This document shows, piece by piece, positions 1 to 8,483 of a stretch of 64,000 bases of DNA. Every line of letters begins with the position of its first letter. The first letter of the stretch is position 1. Origin of the DNA: Chordicoccus furentiruminis (GTDB lineage: Bacteria; Bacillota; Clostridia; Lachnospirales; Lachnospiraceae); assembly GCF_019355395.1 (NCBI RefSeq), contig NZ_CP048829.1, positions 558,001-622,000 of the forward strand, in the 5' to 3' direction. The position numbers and the translations under genes were made by a program. Under the pieces are notes generated by a model that was not told the DNA's origin, did no database searches, and saw nothing but the letters and a program-made list of their open reading frames with translations.

Positions 1-103
1 CAGAAGGGGAAATCCCCGAAATCGGAAAGGGACATGTTGTAGCAACCAAACCAATCATTTATCCTTTGTCTAAGCACGACCAAAGGCAAAGGAGGAAAGG
101 AAG

Positions 104-1579
104 ATGCTGACTATGTCCCAAATCAATGATATCAGAGATTTGAGCCGAAAGGGGTATGGGATTTCCAAAATATCATCCCTCACAGGAAAGGATCGCAAGA
201 CGATCCGTAAATACCTTGAACAAGACGACTTCTCACCGGAGCCGCCCGTGGCGAAATCCAGAACATCCATCGTTACGCCGTACATTGATATCATCACGGA
301 ATGGCTTGAGGAGGACCAGAAACACTGGTCCAAGCAGCGGCATACTGCCAAGCGCATCCACGAACGCCTGCAGGAGGAATACGGTTTTACCGGAAGCTAT
401 GATTCTGTCCAGAAATTCGTGCACAGAATCCGGACCGATATCCAAACCAAAGGAACACAAGAACTCGTCTGGGAGCCCGGCTGCGCACAGGTTGACTTCG
501 GAGAGGCGGATTTCAATGAAGATACCGAATGCGTCCGCCGGAAATACCTTACCGTATCCTTCCCGTTCAGCAACGACGGATATAACCAGGTATTTCGGGG
601 CGAAACTGCAGAATGCGTCTGCCAGGGGCTTCAGGATATTTTCAACTACATCGGGGGTGTCCCTTCGCTTCTTGTGTTCGACAACGCAACCGGCGTTGGC
701 CGCAGGGTCATGGATAAGGTACATGAGACCGAGCTGTTTGCCCGGTTCCGTGCCCATTACGGGTTCCGTATCCGGTTCTGCAATCCGCATGCCGGATACG
801 AGAAAGGCAACGTTGAGAATAAAGTAGGTACAAGCCGGCGGAACCTGTTTGTTCCGGTTCCCACATACCACGACATCGAAGAATTCAACCGCGGCCTTCT
901 TGACCAGCATGCAAAGAAAGCGGCAGAAGCCCACTATAAGAAAGGCACTGCGATAGCAGAGCTCTTTGAAGAGGATAAGAAGCATTTCCTCCCGCTTCCG
1001 GCGAAACCGTTCAATGTATGCCGGTATGAGACCTGCAAGGCCGACGGATATGGAAAGATCTGCCTTGATGGCAGGCATTTTTACTCCACTAAGCCCGAAA
1101 ACCACAACCAGAAGGTCATGGTCGGCATCCGCGCCCATTATATAGACATCCTGGAACCAAACGGCAGTCTTCTGGTCCGCCACAGGCGTCAATATGGGGA
1201 AAAACGTACCGATCTTACGGATTACAGTACATCGCTTGAGATGCTCTCAAAGAATATCGGTGCCTGGCCGAACAGCGGATTTCGGACGGACGCACCGGAA
1301 TTGATCCGGGAGTACGTTGACAGCCAGCCCCGTGCAGGGCGCAAATCCTGTATCCGGATGCTAAGCAGCCTGTCAAAACAGTACGGCTATGCGGCAGCTG
1401 TAAACGCGCTGGAGCTCGCCATCAAAGGCAACAGTGTCAACAAGTCGGATACCGCCATTCTCGCGGCGCGTATCACTGGATACGGCATTGATACTCCGCC
1501 GGAACCCGGCCCGTCACTTGTTGTTTATGACCAGGCCTTTCTGCCCAACCAGGCCACAGACAAGGAGGCGGCATCATGA
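104..1579 (+). CDS. istA: IS21-family transposase IstA
   Basis: This 491-residue protein is the DDE transposase that cuts and joins the ends of the IS21 element. The N terminus (about residues 5-37) is a helix-turn-helix of the type that reads terminal repeats. The rve/DDE catalytic core follows, with Asp131 (VDFGEA), Asp193 (LVFDNA) and Glu238 (GNVEN). A C-terminal beta-barrel-like segment is expected after about residue 300. Length is normal for the family. The start at 104 is supported by AGGAGG about 8 nt upstream. The stop overlaps the istB start in ATGA, implying translational coupling. No frameshift or missing catalytic residue is seen, so the element may be active. Confidence 0.96.
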   Translation: MLTMSQINDIRDLSRKGYGISKISSLTGKDRKTIRKYLEQDDFSPEPPVAKSRTSIVTPYIDIITEWLEEDQKHWSKQRHTAKRIHERLQEEYGFTGSYDSVQKFVHRIRTDIQTKGTQELVWEPGCAQVDFGEADFNEDTECVRRKYLTVSFPFSNDGYNQVFRGETAECVCQGLQDIFNYIGGVPSLLVFDNATGVGRRVMDKVHETELFARFRAHYGFRIRFCNPHAGYEKGNVENKVGTSRRNLFVPVPTYHDIEEFNRGLLDQHAKKAAEAHYKKGTAIAELFEEDKKHFLPLPAKPFNVCRYETCKADGYGKICLDGRHFYSTKPENHNQKVMVGIRAHYIDILEPNGSLLVRHRRQYGEKRTDLTDYSTSLEMLSKNIGAWPNSGFRTDAPELIREYVDSQPRAGRKSCIRMLSSLSKQYGYAAAVNALELAIKGNSVNKSDTAILAARITGYGIDTPPEPGPSLVVYDQAFLPNQATDKEAAS

Positions 1580-2376
1580 TCACGGCAATCGCCAGAACTG
1601 AGATGGAAGAAAGCATACAAGCCTGTTGCAAGTCCCTGTTTCTTACTTCCGCGATCCCGGAGTTCATCAAGGAAGACGGCACGCCGAAGCAGATCGAATA
1701 TCTTGCGGCTGCCCTCCGAAAAGAAGTTGTCCGCAGGGACGAGAACAAGCGCGAACGTCTGGTCAAACGCGCCCGGTTCCCGGTTTATAAAACGTTCGAC
1801 GGATATGAATACCGCTGTGTAAAACTTCCGCCGGCGCTATCCAAAGAAGATCTGGAAGCTGTCCGTTTCATAGAGCATAAGCATAACCTTGTCCTTTATG
1901 GGCCCGTAGGTGTTGGCAAGACCCATATGGCGATCGCCGCCGGCGTGAATGCCTGCCGGAAAGGATACAAGGTGCGCTTTTATACAGTGACGGAACTTGT
2001 CCTGAAACTGGCAGAGGCCAGGAAGAATGGAACGCTCGAGAGGCTCCGCAGTGATCTGAACTCCCTTGATCTGCTAATTCTGGATGAGTGGGGATATGTC
2101 CCGGTAGACCGTGACGGATCCCAGCTCCTGTTCCGCGTAATATCAGACAGTTATGAGAGCAAAAGCCTCATTCTTACTACCAATCTGGAATTCTCTAAAT
2201 GGGGCAGCATATTTACTGATGACCAGATGGCCGCGGCGATGATTGACCGTCTTGTCCATCACGGGCATCTGCTCCTCTTCGAAGGAAACAGCTACCGTAT
2301 GGAGCATGCGCTGATGAAGCAGACGGCACGCCAGCCTGGAGCGGGCGTTGTCAAGGGGACAGACCGCTTGACGTGA
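1576..2376 (+). CDS. istB: IS21-family helper ATPase IstB
   Basis: This 266-residue AAA+ ATPase is related to DnaC and assists IstA in target selection and strand transfer. Walker A is at residues 109-116 (GPVGVGKT), Walker B is LLILDEWGY, and a sensor-1 segment LILTTNLEF follows. Length is normal. It starts in the ATGA overlap with istA. The roughly 190 bases after its stop hold only the right terminal repeats of the element. Confidence 0.96.
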   Translation: MITAIARTEMEESIQACCKSLFLTSAIPEFIKEDGTPKQIEYLAAALRKEVVRRDENKRERLVKRARFPVYKTFDGYEYRCVKLPPALSKEDLEAVRFIEHKHNLVLYGPVGVGKTHMAIAAGVNACRKGYKVRFYTVTELVLKLAEARKNGTLERLRSDLNSLDLLILDEWGYVPVDRDGSQLLFRVISDSYESKSLILTTNLEFSKWGSIFTDDQMAAAMIDRLVHHGHLLLFEGNSYRMEHALMKQTARQPGAGVVKGTDRLT

Positions 2377-2489
2377 AGCGGCCGGGCAGTCCCTGAAAAA
2401 GAGGCACAGAAAATCCTCAGCCGCGGAAAACAGTTCCATTCTCTGCCCGACGATGGGCAGGCCTCGGCGGAACCCAGATGAGGAGAAAT

Positions 2490-2570
2490 CATGCCACTTT
2501 CCGAAACTGAGGAATTCCCAATACGAAACTGGGGAATTTTCCTTCCGATTTTGGGGATTTCTTATTGGCA
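2490..2570. repeat. Right terminal repeat region of the IS21 element
   Basis: Related blocks CCGAAACTGAGGAATTCCC and CGAAACTGGGGAATTTTCC are followed by CCGATTTTGGGGATTTC. The last is the inverse of the sequence at the start of the window. Tandem terminal repeats are the usual IstA binding sites. Confidence 0.75.
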
Positions 2571-3066
2571 AAACACAGTCCAAACCTTTGCTGGTGGTGA
2601 AGAGGCATCCCTGGAGGTAAGTCAACTCCTGCCAGAGCTTCTGTTCCCTTTCAGCGTTAGTGCGGACACTGTTCCTCTTCCTCACACGGTACTGCTTCTG
2701 CCGCTCTGCCTTGATGCTTATGTCCGGAAGATTGTAGATGATGTGTTCATATGGAAGGTAGGAATTGATACTTGCACGTTTCAGGCCGGTCTCCTCGGTG
2801 ATCTGAGCCACAGTCAAACCTTGGGCATGAAGTTCTTGAACCTTACGGCTCAGTGAGGTTGAATAGAGTCCTCCCGTTATCAGAAGCTTTCGTGCTTTCA
2901 TGACAGTAATATCAAATTCATCTGCGACGTCGTGCAGACTCACATGGTCTGGATCTTCCTCTTTCCGATCATCCACCGGATCGCCGTAGTAATCACACAC
3001 AGCAGCCAGGAGCTCCTGCATAGTGGTAGCACCGTTATAGTTTGGTTTCCGTTTATGTGCTGGCAT
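2571..3066 (-). pseudogene. HTH regulator gene truncated by the IS21 insertion
   Basis: The first ~165 codons survive, starting MPAHKRKPNYNGATTMQELL. The product resembles a family of small HTH proteins seen in clostridial mobile elements. It has a basic start, a first HTH (HDVADEFDITVMKARKLL) and a second (LTVAQITEETGLKRASINS), then a Trp-Gln segment (KLWQELTYLQGCLF) that normally leads into a short C-terminal domain. At GLDCVL the frame enters the IS right end and runs on as a chimeric reading frame to 2143. The missing 3' end should lie left of the window. The start has AAAAAGGAGC upstream (3074-3083). Family recognition is from memory of related proteins. The target and function are unknown. 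Confidence 0.8.
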
Positions 3067-3083
3067 AGTCTTCGCTCCTTTTT

Positions 3084-3098
3084 GTTGTTCTGAACAAC
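3084..3098. promoter_or_regulatory. Palindrome upstream of the truncated HTH gene
   Basis: GTTGTTCTGAACAAC has perfect 7-nt arms around a central T. It sits 18 nt upstream of the start of the broken HTH gene and differs from the two operators near the dehydrogenase. It is probably an operator of the minus-strand gene. Confidence 0.5.
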
Positions 3099-3118
3099 AT
3101 TACGAGATCAATTTATTC

Positions 3119-3135
3119 TGTCGTTTTAAGCGACA
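3119..3135. promoter_or_regulatory. Operator copy 1, TGTCGTTTTAAGCGACA
   Basis: This 17-nt near-palindrome has only one non-complementary arm position (T/G). An identical copy lies at 3269-3285. An exact repeated palindrome in the upstream region of a gene encoding an XRE HTH domain is the arrangement expected of an autoregulator. Confidence 0.65.
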
Positions 3136-3203
3136 TTGTTTATTGATTTTGGCTAGCAAACGCTGATTTCAAAAATTATTTACACGTTTTCCTGACATTC
3201 ATA

Positions 3204-3232
3204 TTGATTTCAGGTCCTTTCTTTGCTATCAT
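3204..3232 (+). promoter_or_regulatory. Sigma-A-type promoter of the HTH-dehydrogenase gene
   Basis: TTGATT (3204-3209), a 17-bp spacer and TATCAT (3227-3232). Transcription would begin near 3239, between the two operator copies, leaving a leader of about 60 nt. Confidence 0.65.
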
Positions 3233-3268
3233 ACTTATGTTTTTCGGCACTACTCCGCTTGTACTTAT

Positions 3269-3285
3269 TGTCGTTTTAAGCGACA
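3269..3285. promoter_or_regulatory. Operator copy 2, TGTCGTTTTAAGCGACA
   Basis: Exact repeat of 3119-3135. It ends at the first base of the ribosome site AAAGGAGG (3285-3292) of the gene at 3298. A protein bound here would lie about 30 nt inside the transcript and could act as a roadblock. Confidence 0.65.
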
Positions 3286-3297
3286 AAGGAGGAAATC

Positions 3298-4794
3298 ATG
3301 AAGAAATTATCGATGCAGCTGCTTGCCGATACCGTGGTATCCCGCCGTAAGGCTATGAAGATCACACAGGCACAGCTGTCCAAGACCACAGGAATAAATC
3401 GCGGGCTCTTATCCCGGCTCGAGTCACTGGACTATGTCCCAGCCATCGAGCAGCTCCAGGCATTAGGTGAGGCCTTAAACTTCGAGCCCACAGATATGTT
3501 TGTGGATACAGCCGCGTCCACTCCTATTATTGTAGAACGACCCTACAAGATTGCCGTTGCCGGAACAGGCTATGTTGGTCTCTCCCTCGCAGTTCTTCTG
3601 GCGCAGCACAACATAGTAACCGCCGTTGATATCGTACCTGAGAAGGTCGAGAAACTCAACAACTTCATCTCCCCGATCCAGGACGAATACATCGAGAAGT
3701 ATCTGGATGAGGCCAAAAAGAGTAAGCGGAACCTTGATCTGACTGCCACCACAGACGGTGCGGCTGCCTATGAGGATGCGGACTTCATCATTATCGCTGC
3801 TCCTACTAATTACGATCCTAAGCAGAACTTCTTTGACTGCTCCGCTGTGGAAAACGTACTGGCACTTATCAAGGAAAGTACAGCTGATCGGGAACCGAAG
3901 CCCACAATCATCATCAAGTCCACTATCCCGGTTGGATACACAGTACATATCCGTGAAAAGATGGGCATGGACAATATCCTTTTCAGTCCGGAGTTCCTTC
4001 GGGAGTCCAAGGCGCTCTATGACAACCTGTATCCCAGCCGGATTATTGTCGGGTGCGATGAGCAGACAGAAGGTGCAGCTCGCACCTTCGCAGGCCTACT
4101 TCAGCAGGGAGCGATCAAGAATCCGATCGAAACATTGTTCATGGGCTATACCGAAGCGGAAGCCACAAAGCTTTTCGTGAACACCTACCTCGCGCTCCGC
4201 GTTTCCTATTTCAATGAGCTGGATACCTATGCCGAAGTCAAAGGACTGAAGACTGCACCGATCATCAAGGGCGTCTGCCTGGATCCCCGCGTCGGCGACT
4301 ACTACAATAACCCGTCCTTCGGTTACGGTGGCTACTGTCTGCCGAAGGATACAAAGCAGCTGCTGGCAAACTACAGAGACGTTCCTGAGAACCTTATCCA
4401 GGCCATTGTGGAAAGCAACCGGACCAGGAAAGATTTTATTGCAGAGAGAGTCCTTGAAATCGCAGGCGCATACACTGGAAGCGAGAACTTCAATCCTGAT
4501 AAAGAACGTCAGGTCGTTGTCGGTGTCTATCGCCTGACGATGAAAAGCAACAGTGACAATTTCCGCCAAAGCAGCATCCAGGGTGTCATGAAACGAATCA
4601 AGGCAAAGGGCGCAACAGTGATCATCTACGAGCCTACCCTCGAGAACGGCAGCACATTCTTCGGTAGCCAAGTTGTCAACGACCTCAAGAAGTTCAAGAA
4701 AATGTGCGGCTGTATCATCGCTAATCGTTATGATCCTGCACTTGACGATGTCGAAGAAAAAGTGTACACAAGGGATTTATTCCGCAGAGATTGA
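3298..4794 (+). CDS. XRE HTH domain fused to UDP-glucose 6-dehydrogenase
   Basis: This 498-residue fusion has two parts. Residues about 9-62 form an XRE/Cro-type HTH ([20 protein letters not shown] is the two-helix core). From residue 83 it is a complete UDP-glucose/GDP-mannose dehydrogenase, with NAD-binding GTGYVG (89-94), a central domain, and catalytic Cys347 in GGYCLPKD. The enzyme half is expected to oxidise UDP-glucose to UDP-glucuronate, feeding the adjacent glycan cluster. The HTH half probably represses its own promoter through the duplicated palindromes upstream. The start is fixed by AAAGGAGG 5-6 nt upstream. The gene stands alone on the plus strand, convergent with the glycan operon. 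UDP-ManNAc or UDP-GlcNAc cannot be excluded as substrate, though the sequence is closest to Ugd types. Confidence 0.9.
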   Translation: MKKLSMQLLADTVVSRRKAMKITQAQLSKTTGINRGLLSRLESLDYVPAIEQLQALGEALNFEPTDMFVDTAASTPIIVERPYKIAVAGTGYVGLSLAVLLAQHNIVTAVDIVPEKVEKLNNFISPIQDEYIEKYLDEAKKSKRNLDLTATTDGAAAYEDADFIIIAAPTNYDPKQNFFDCSAVENVLALIKESTADREPKPTIIIKSTIPVGYTVHIREKMGMDNILFSPEFLRESKALYDNLYPSRIIVGCDEQTEGAARTFAGLLQQGAIKNPIETLFMGYTEAEATKLFVNTYLALRVSYFNELDTYAEVKGLKTAPIIKGVCLDPRVGDYYNNPSFGYGGYCLPKDTKQLLANYRDVPENLIQAIVESNRTRKDFIAERVLEIAGAYTGSENFNPDKERQVVVGVYRLTMKSNSDNFRQSSIQGVMKRIKAKGATVIIYEPTLENGSTFFGSQVVNDLKKFKKMCGCIIANRYDPALDDVEEKVYTRDLFRRD

Positions 4795-4825
4795 TTACAT
4801 AACAATCCAAACAGAATTATCCAAA

Positions 4826-4856
4826 AGAAGGCCGGGATTTTTTTCCCGGCTTTCTT
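4826..4856. terminator. Bidirectional terminator between dehydrogenase and glycan operon
   Basis: GCCGGGA and TCCCGGC arms (4831-4850) enclose a T-rich loop. They are flanked by AAAAGAAG on the left and TTTCTTC on the right, so both converging transcripts can terminate. Confidence 0.8.
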
Positions 4857-4861
4857 CAAAT

Positions 4862-6061
4862 TCAGACCTTTTCAAAAAATGTATCTGGCCTGTTCTTATC
4901 CAGCATCTCAGATGCCCACATGACCGTAACAAGATCCTCCGTATCGGACAGGTTGATTATATTGTGAGTCCAGCCTGGCTTCATCCACACGCCCTGGATA
5001 TGGTCACCGGACACCTCGTACTCCTCAACCTCGTTATCCTTCAGATTCCGCATCTGGATAAGGCCATGGCCCTTTACAACGATAAAGATTTCATTTTTAC
5101 AGTCGTGCCAGTGCTGACCTTTGGTGATGCCAGGTTTACTGATATTGATGCTTACCTGCCCACGATCAGGAGTCCTAACCAACTCAGTGAAGCTGCCACG
5201 ATCATCACAGTTCATCTTGTAGTCGAAGATCGTAGCCTCTTTGGGGAGATAGCTCAGATACATCGCATGTAGTTTCTTCTCAAAAGAGCCCGCTTCCAGC
5301 TTAGGAATAATGAAATCTGCCGGAAAATCATGGAACTGATGGAGCAAATTCACAATCTCTCCCAGCGTAGCTTTATGCTTTACCGGGCAATGGCAGTAAC
5401 GGCCATTCTCATCTTCAACTGCCTCCACACCTTCATAATGGCAACGATGCGGATGGCCTTCCATGGCATCATATATTTCTTCGCAGATATCATCGAAGAA
5501 TACCATTTCCATGAGAACTGACGGATCATTGACTGTGATTGGTTCCCCTCTTGCGATGCAGTAGCAGAAGGTACCCACAGCACTGTTATAGCGCGGACGA
5601 ATCCACTTCCCCACCATATTCTCGAAACGGTAAACATAGACGGGAGCACCAGTCTCCTCGCCGTATTTGAACATCAGCTCTTCACCGGCCAGTTTGGACC
5701 TGCCATACTCCGAATCACCGAAACGACCGCTCAGTGTCGCCTGGACGGAGCTTGTGATCATAATGGGAGCCTTATTTTCGTGCTTTTTCAGACAGTCAAG
5801 CAATGTGGAAGTGAACCCAAAGTTCCCCTCCATGAACTCAGCTGTCTCTTTCGGCCTGTTCACGCCAGCCGCATGCACAATAAAATCACAATCGGAGCAG
5901 AAGCGATTTAAATCCTCTTCTGTGTTGTTCCTGTCGTATTCATAAATAGCATCGATATGGAGATTAGGCCTCGTCAGATTCTTTCCATCTCTGATCGCTT
6001 TCAAATTCTCTACAAGGTTTCGGCCTAAAGCTCCGGCCGCACCCGTTACAAGTATATTCAT
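4862..6061 (-). CDS. capF: CapF-type UDP-6-deoxyhexose reductase with cupin domain
   Basis: 399 residues. The N-terminal ~250 residues are an extended SDR domain (VTGAAGALGRNLVE; YGRSK motif). The C-terminal ~120 residues are a cupin (KGQHWHDCKNEIFIVVKGHG). This two-domain plan is that of CapF/WbjC/FnlB, which reduces the 4-keto sugar to UDP-N-acetyl-6-deoxy-L-talosamine in UDP-L-FucNAc synthesis. It is the last gene of the minus-strand glycan cluster and lies downstream of capE and capG, the other two pathway enzymes. The cupin metal ligands (H, H, E) are visible. Confidence 0.9.
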   Translation of the reverse strand: MNILVTGAAGALGRNLVENLKAIRDGKNLTRPNLHIDAIYEYDRNNTEEDLNRFCSDCDFIVHAAGVNRPKETAEFMEGNFGFTSTLLDCLKKHENKAPIMITSSVQATLSGRFGDSEYGRSKLAGEELMFKYGEETGAPVYVYRFENMVGKWIRPRYNSAVGTFCYCIARGEPITVNDPSVLMEMVFFDDICEEIYDAMEGHPHRCHYEGVEAVEDENGRYCHCPVKHKATLGEIVNLLHQFHDFPADFIIPKLEAGSFEKKLHAMYLSYLPKEATIFDYKMNCDDRGSFTELVRTPDRGQVSINISKPGITKGQHWHDCKNEIFIVVKGHGLIQMRNLKDNEVEEYEVSGDHIQGVWMKPGWTHNIINLSDTEDLVTVMWASEMLDKNRPDTFFEKV

Positions 6062-6153
6062 TCCTTTTCCCCGTTCTTCCGATTTTTTCAGTTTCCTTCT
6101 TCACCCGGCTGTGTGTGATAAGAGACGCGGTGGATGTAGGAGGCATGTGCTGA

Positions 6154-7344
6154 TCAGTATTTCCGCCACACCATTTTATTCACAACGCCTATGTACCCCT
6201 GAATGATGCGAACAACCTTCATGGAAACTGTCTCATCAACATAGTCCGGACAGGGTTTACCAAGAATACCTTTCTGCTTCATCTCGATGGCCATCGAGGT
6301 CGCCTGCAGCAGCTCATTCGTTGTAATACCGGCAAGGATGAAATCTCCCGCTTCCAGCGCCTCTGGCCTCTCTGTACTTGTTCTGATGCACACGGCAGCG
6401 ATTGGATGTCCGATGGACAGATAGAAGCTGCTCTCCTCCGGCAACGTACCAGAATCAGAAACAATAGCTAAAGCATTCATCTGCAGCTTGTTGTAGTCGT
6501 TAAAGCCAAGAGGTTCATTGACCCGCACACGCGGATCCAGCTTGAATCCAGTTGCTTCTAGCCGCTTCTTGCTTCTGGGATGGCAGGAATAGAGAATCGG
6601 CATATCATACTTTTCTGCCAAAGCATTGATAGCAGTAAAAAGAGACGTGAAGTTCTTCTCGGTATCAATGTTCTCCTCACGGTGCGCCGATAAGAGGATA
6701 TATCTGTTGGGCTCTAAGCCAAGCCGATCCAACACATCGGATGCTTCAATCTTCTCCAGATTCATGCGCAGTACTTCAGCCATCGGAGAACCGGTCATAT
6801 ATGTCCGTTCCTTCGGAAGGCCAGTATCAGCAAGATATTTACGGGCAAACTCTGAATAGCAAAGGTTCACATCGGAGATCACGTCTACAATGCGTCTGTT
6901 CGTTTCCTCAGGTAGGCACTCATCCTTGCAACGGTTTCCAGCTTCCATGTGGAACAGCGGAATGTGCAGGCGCTTGGCGGAGATGGCAGAGAGGCAAGAA
7001 TTCGTATCTCCAAGAACAAGATACCCATCCGGCTGAAGCTCTAACAGAAGCTCATAGCTTCTACCGAGAATGTTGCCGCAAGTGACACCCAGATTTTCAC
7101 CTACTACTGGCACCAAGATGTCCGGGCCAATCTCGCCATTCGCATTATAAAGCTCGAAATCTTCCCAGAATACTGTACTCAAATTCGGATCCCAGTTCTG
7201 GTTATAGTAGACGATGCACGCGTCAAAATACTCTCGGCAACGCTTCATCACAGCCGCAAGCCGGATGATCTCGGGCCGAGTACCGCAGCCGATCATAATT
7301 TTGAGCCTACCGTCATTTTTCCATTTAAAATTGTGCTCTAACAT
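6154..7344 (-). CDS. capG: UDP-N-acetylglucosamine 2-epimerase family, CapG type
   Basis: 396 residues with the GT-B-like fold of non-hydrolysing 2-epimerases. MIGCGTRPEIIRLAAVMKRC is near the N terminus, followed by LGDTNS, AHREENID, and DSGTLPEES in the C-terminal domain. With CapE and CapF beside it, the expected reaction is C2 epimerisation of UDP-N-acetyl-6-deoxy-talosamine to UDP-L-FucNAc. A plain WecB role (UDP-ManNAc) is the alternative. capE ends 3 nt upstream. The gap of 92 bases before capF holds no supported gene. Confidence 0.9.
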   Translation of the reverse strand: MLEHNFKWKNDGRLKIMIGCGTRPEIIRLAAVMKRCREYFDACIVYYNQNWDPNLSTVFWEDFELYNANGEIGPDILVPVVGENLGVTCGNILGRSYELLLELQPDGYLVLGDTNSCLSAISAKRLHIPLFHMEAGNRCKDECLPEETNRRIVDVISDVNLCYSEFARKYLADTGLPKERTYMTGSPMAEVLRMNLEKIEASDVLDRLGLEPNRYILLSAHREENIDTEKNFTSLFTAINALAEKYDMPILYSCHPRSKKRLEATGFKLDPRVRVNEPLGFNDYNKLQMNALAIVSDSGTLPEESSFYLSIGHPIAAVCIRTSTERPEALEAGDFILAGITTNELLQATSMAIEMKQKGILGKPCPDYVDETVSMKVVRIIQGYIGVVNKMVWRKY

Positions 7345-7347
7345 TAT

Positions 7348-8415
7348 TTATGCCTCCACCGCATGCGGACGGCCTTCCAGCTCTTCCTTCACATAGTCCG
7401 TGCCCATGATCTTCTTGACCACGCCGTCCACGTCGAGGCGGTTGGTATTATGAGAGGTATATGCCTCGTCGCCCTCAGTATGAACAGTACCCTTCACATA
7501 GAACTTATCATAGTTCAGACCACGTGCATCAGGAGCAATACGATAATAATGGCCCATATCAACAGAACGAAGCATCTCTTCACGAGTCACAAGTGTCTCA
7601 TAGAGCTTTTCTCCATGACGTGAACCAATGATCTTCTTCTCAGTTTCACCGAATACCTTCATAACACCGTCCGCCAGATCGCCGATAGTGCTCGCATCTG
7701 CCTTCTGTACAAACAGATCACCAGGCTCAGCATGTTCAAAGGCGAAAGCCACCAAATCTACAGCCTCGTCCAGATTCATCAGGAAGCGAGTCATGTTCGG
7801 ATCTGTAATAGTGATAGGAGCCTTTCTCTTAATTTGATCAATGAAAAGCGGAATGACAGAACCACGACTGCACATGACGTTGCCATAACGAGTACAAGCC
7901 AGAACCGTGCCACCACGCTCGAAGGCTTTCTGTGCTCTTGCTTGCACAACCTTTTCTCCGACCGCCTTGGTCATACCCATGGTGTTGATCGGATATGCAG
8001 CCTTGTCGGTTGAGAGAAACACCACACGCTGGACACCAGCCTCTACCGCTGCTGTAATCACGTTATCAGTTCCTATGATGTTCGTTCTCACGGCTTCCAT
8101 AGGGAAGAACTCACAAGAAGGTACTTCTTTGAGAGCCGCAGCATGGAACACATAGTTAGCTCCATACATCACGTCTCGGACAGAGTCTAGGTTGCGCACA
8201 TCGCCAACGTAGAACTGGACCTTTCCCGCATAGTCAGGGTACTGAGCCTGCAATGTGTGTCTCATCCAGTCCTGTTTCTTCTCGTCACGGCTGATGATGC
8301 GGATTTCTCCGATGTCGGTGGTCAGGAAGTGCTTGAGGACGGTTGAACCGAATGATCCCGTTCCACCGGTTATAACGAGCGTCTTCCCTTTGAAAGCTTC
8401 TGTAATATTGTTCAT
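7348..8415 (-). CDS. capE: CapE/FnlA UDP-GlcNAc 4,6-dehydratase, 5-inverting
   Basis: 355-residue soluble SDR protein. It has NAD-binding GGTGSFGSTVLKHFL at the N terminus, the STDKAAYP segment, and an active-site MxxxK (NTMGMTKAVGEK) in which Met replaces the usual Tyr, as in FlaA1/CapE proteins. It starts UDP-L-FucNAc synthesis from UDP-GlcNAc. It lacks the N-terminal membrane domain of the larger CapD paralogue at 30012. It is the first gene of the capE-capG-capF subset, with a GAGAGG ribosome site. Confidence 0.92.
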   Translation of the reverse strand: MNNITEAFKGKTLVITGGTGSFGSTVLKHFLTTDIGEIRIISRDEKKQDWMRHTLQAQYPDYAGKVQFYVGDVRNLDSVRDVMYGANYVFHAAALKEVPSCEFFPMEAVRTNIIGTDNVITAAVEAGVQRVVFLSTDKAAYPINTMGMTKAVGEKVVQARAQKAFERGGTVLACTRYGNVMCSRGSVIPLFIDQIKRKAPITITDPNMTRFLMNLDEAVDLVAFAFEHAEPGDLFVQKADASTIGDLADGVMKVFGETEKKIIGSRHGEKLYETLVTREEMLRSVDMGHYYRIAPDARGLNYDKFYVKGTVHTEGDEAYTSHNTNRLDVDGVVKKIMGTDYVKEELEGRPHAVEA

Positions 8416-8483
8416 AACGAAATAGGTTCCTCTCTTTCCAAGCTCTTTTTATATCCAGCTTTTGAGCATCGTTTATTCTCTTT

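Larger units (their letters stand above)
1..2570 (+). mobile_element. IS21-family insertion sequence, left terminus just off the window
   Basis: The element carries overlapping istA and istB. Its right end is placed at 2570, where the sequence reads TTATTGGCA before returning to an interrupted host gene. Positions 9-30 (GAAATCCCCGAAATCGGAAAGG) match the reverse complement of 2541-2561 (CCTTCCGATTTTGGGGATTTC) with few mismatches, so the window opens inside the left terminal repeat region. Further related blocks near 2495-2540 fit the multiple terminal repeats of IS21 elements. The extreme left tip and the target duplication cannot be seen. Confidence 0.9.

Noticed and set aside
2143-2570. C-terminal ~140 residues of the minus-strand frame starting at 3066
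   Set aside because: This part is IS21 end sequence and the reverse of istB, so it is not original protein. Only 2571-3066 is annotated.
5964-6146. 60-codon frame between capG and capF
   Set aside because: It runs into capF in another frame, has no ribosome site and no family features.
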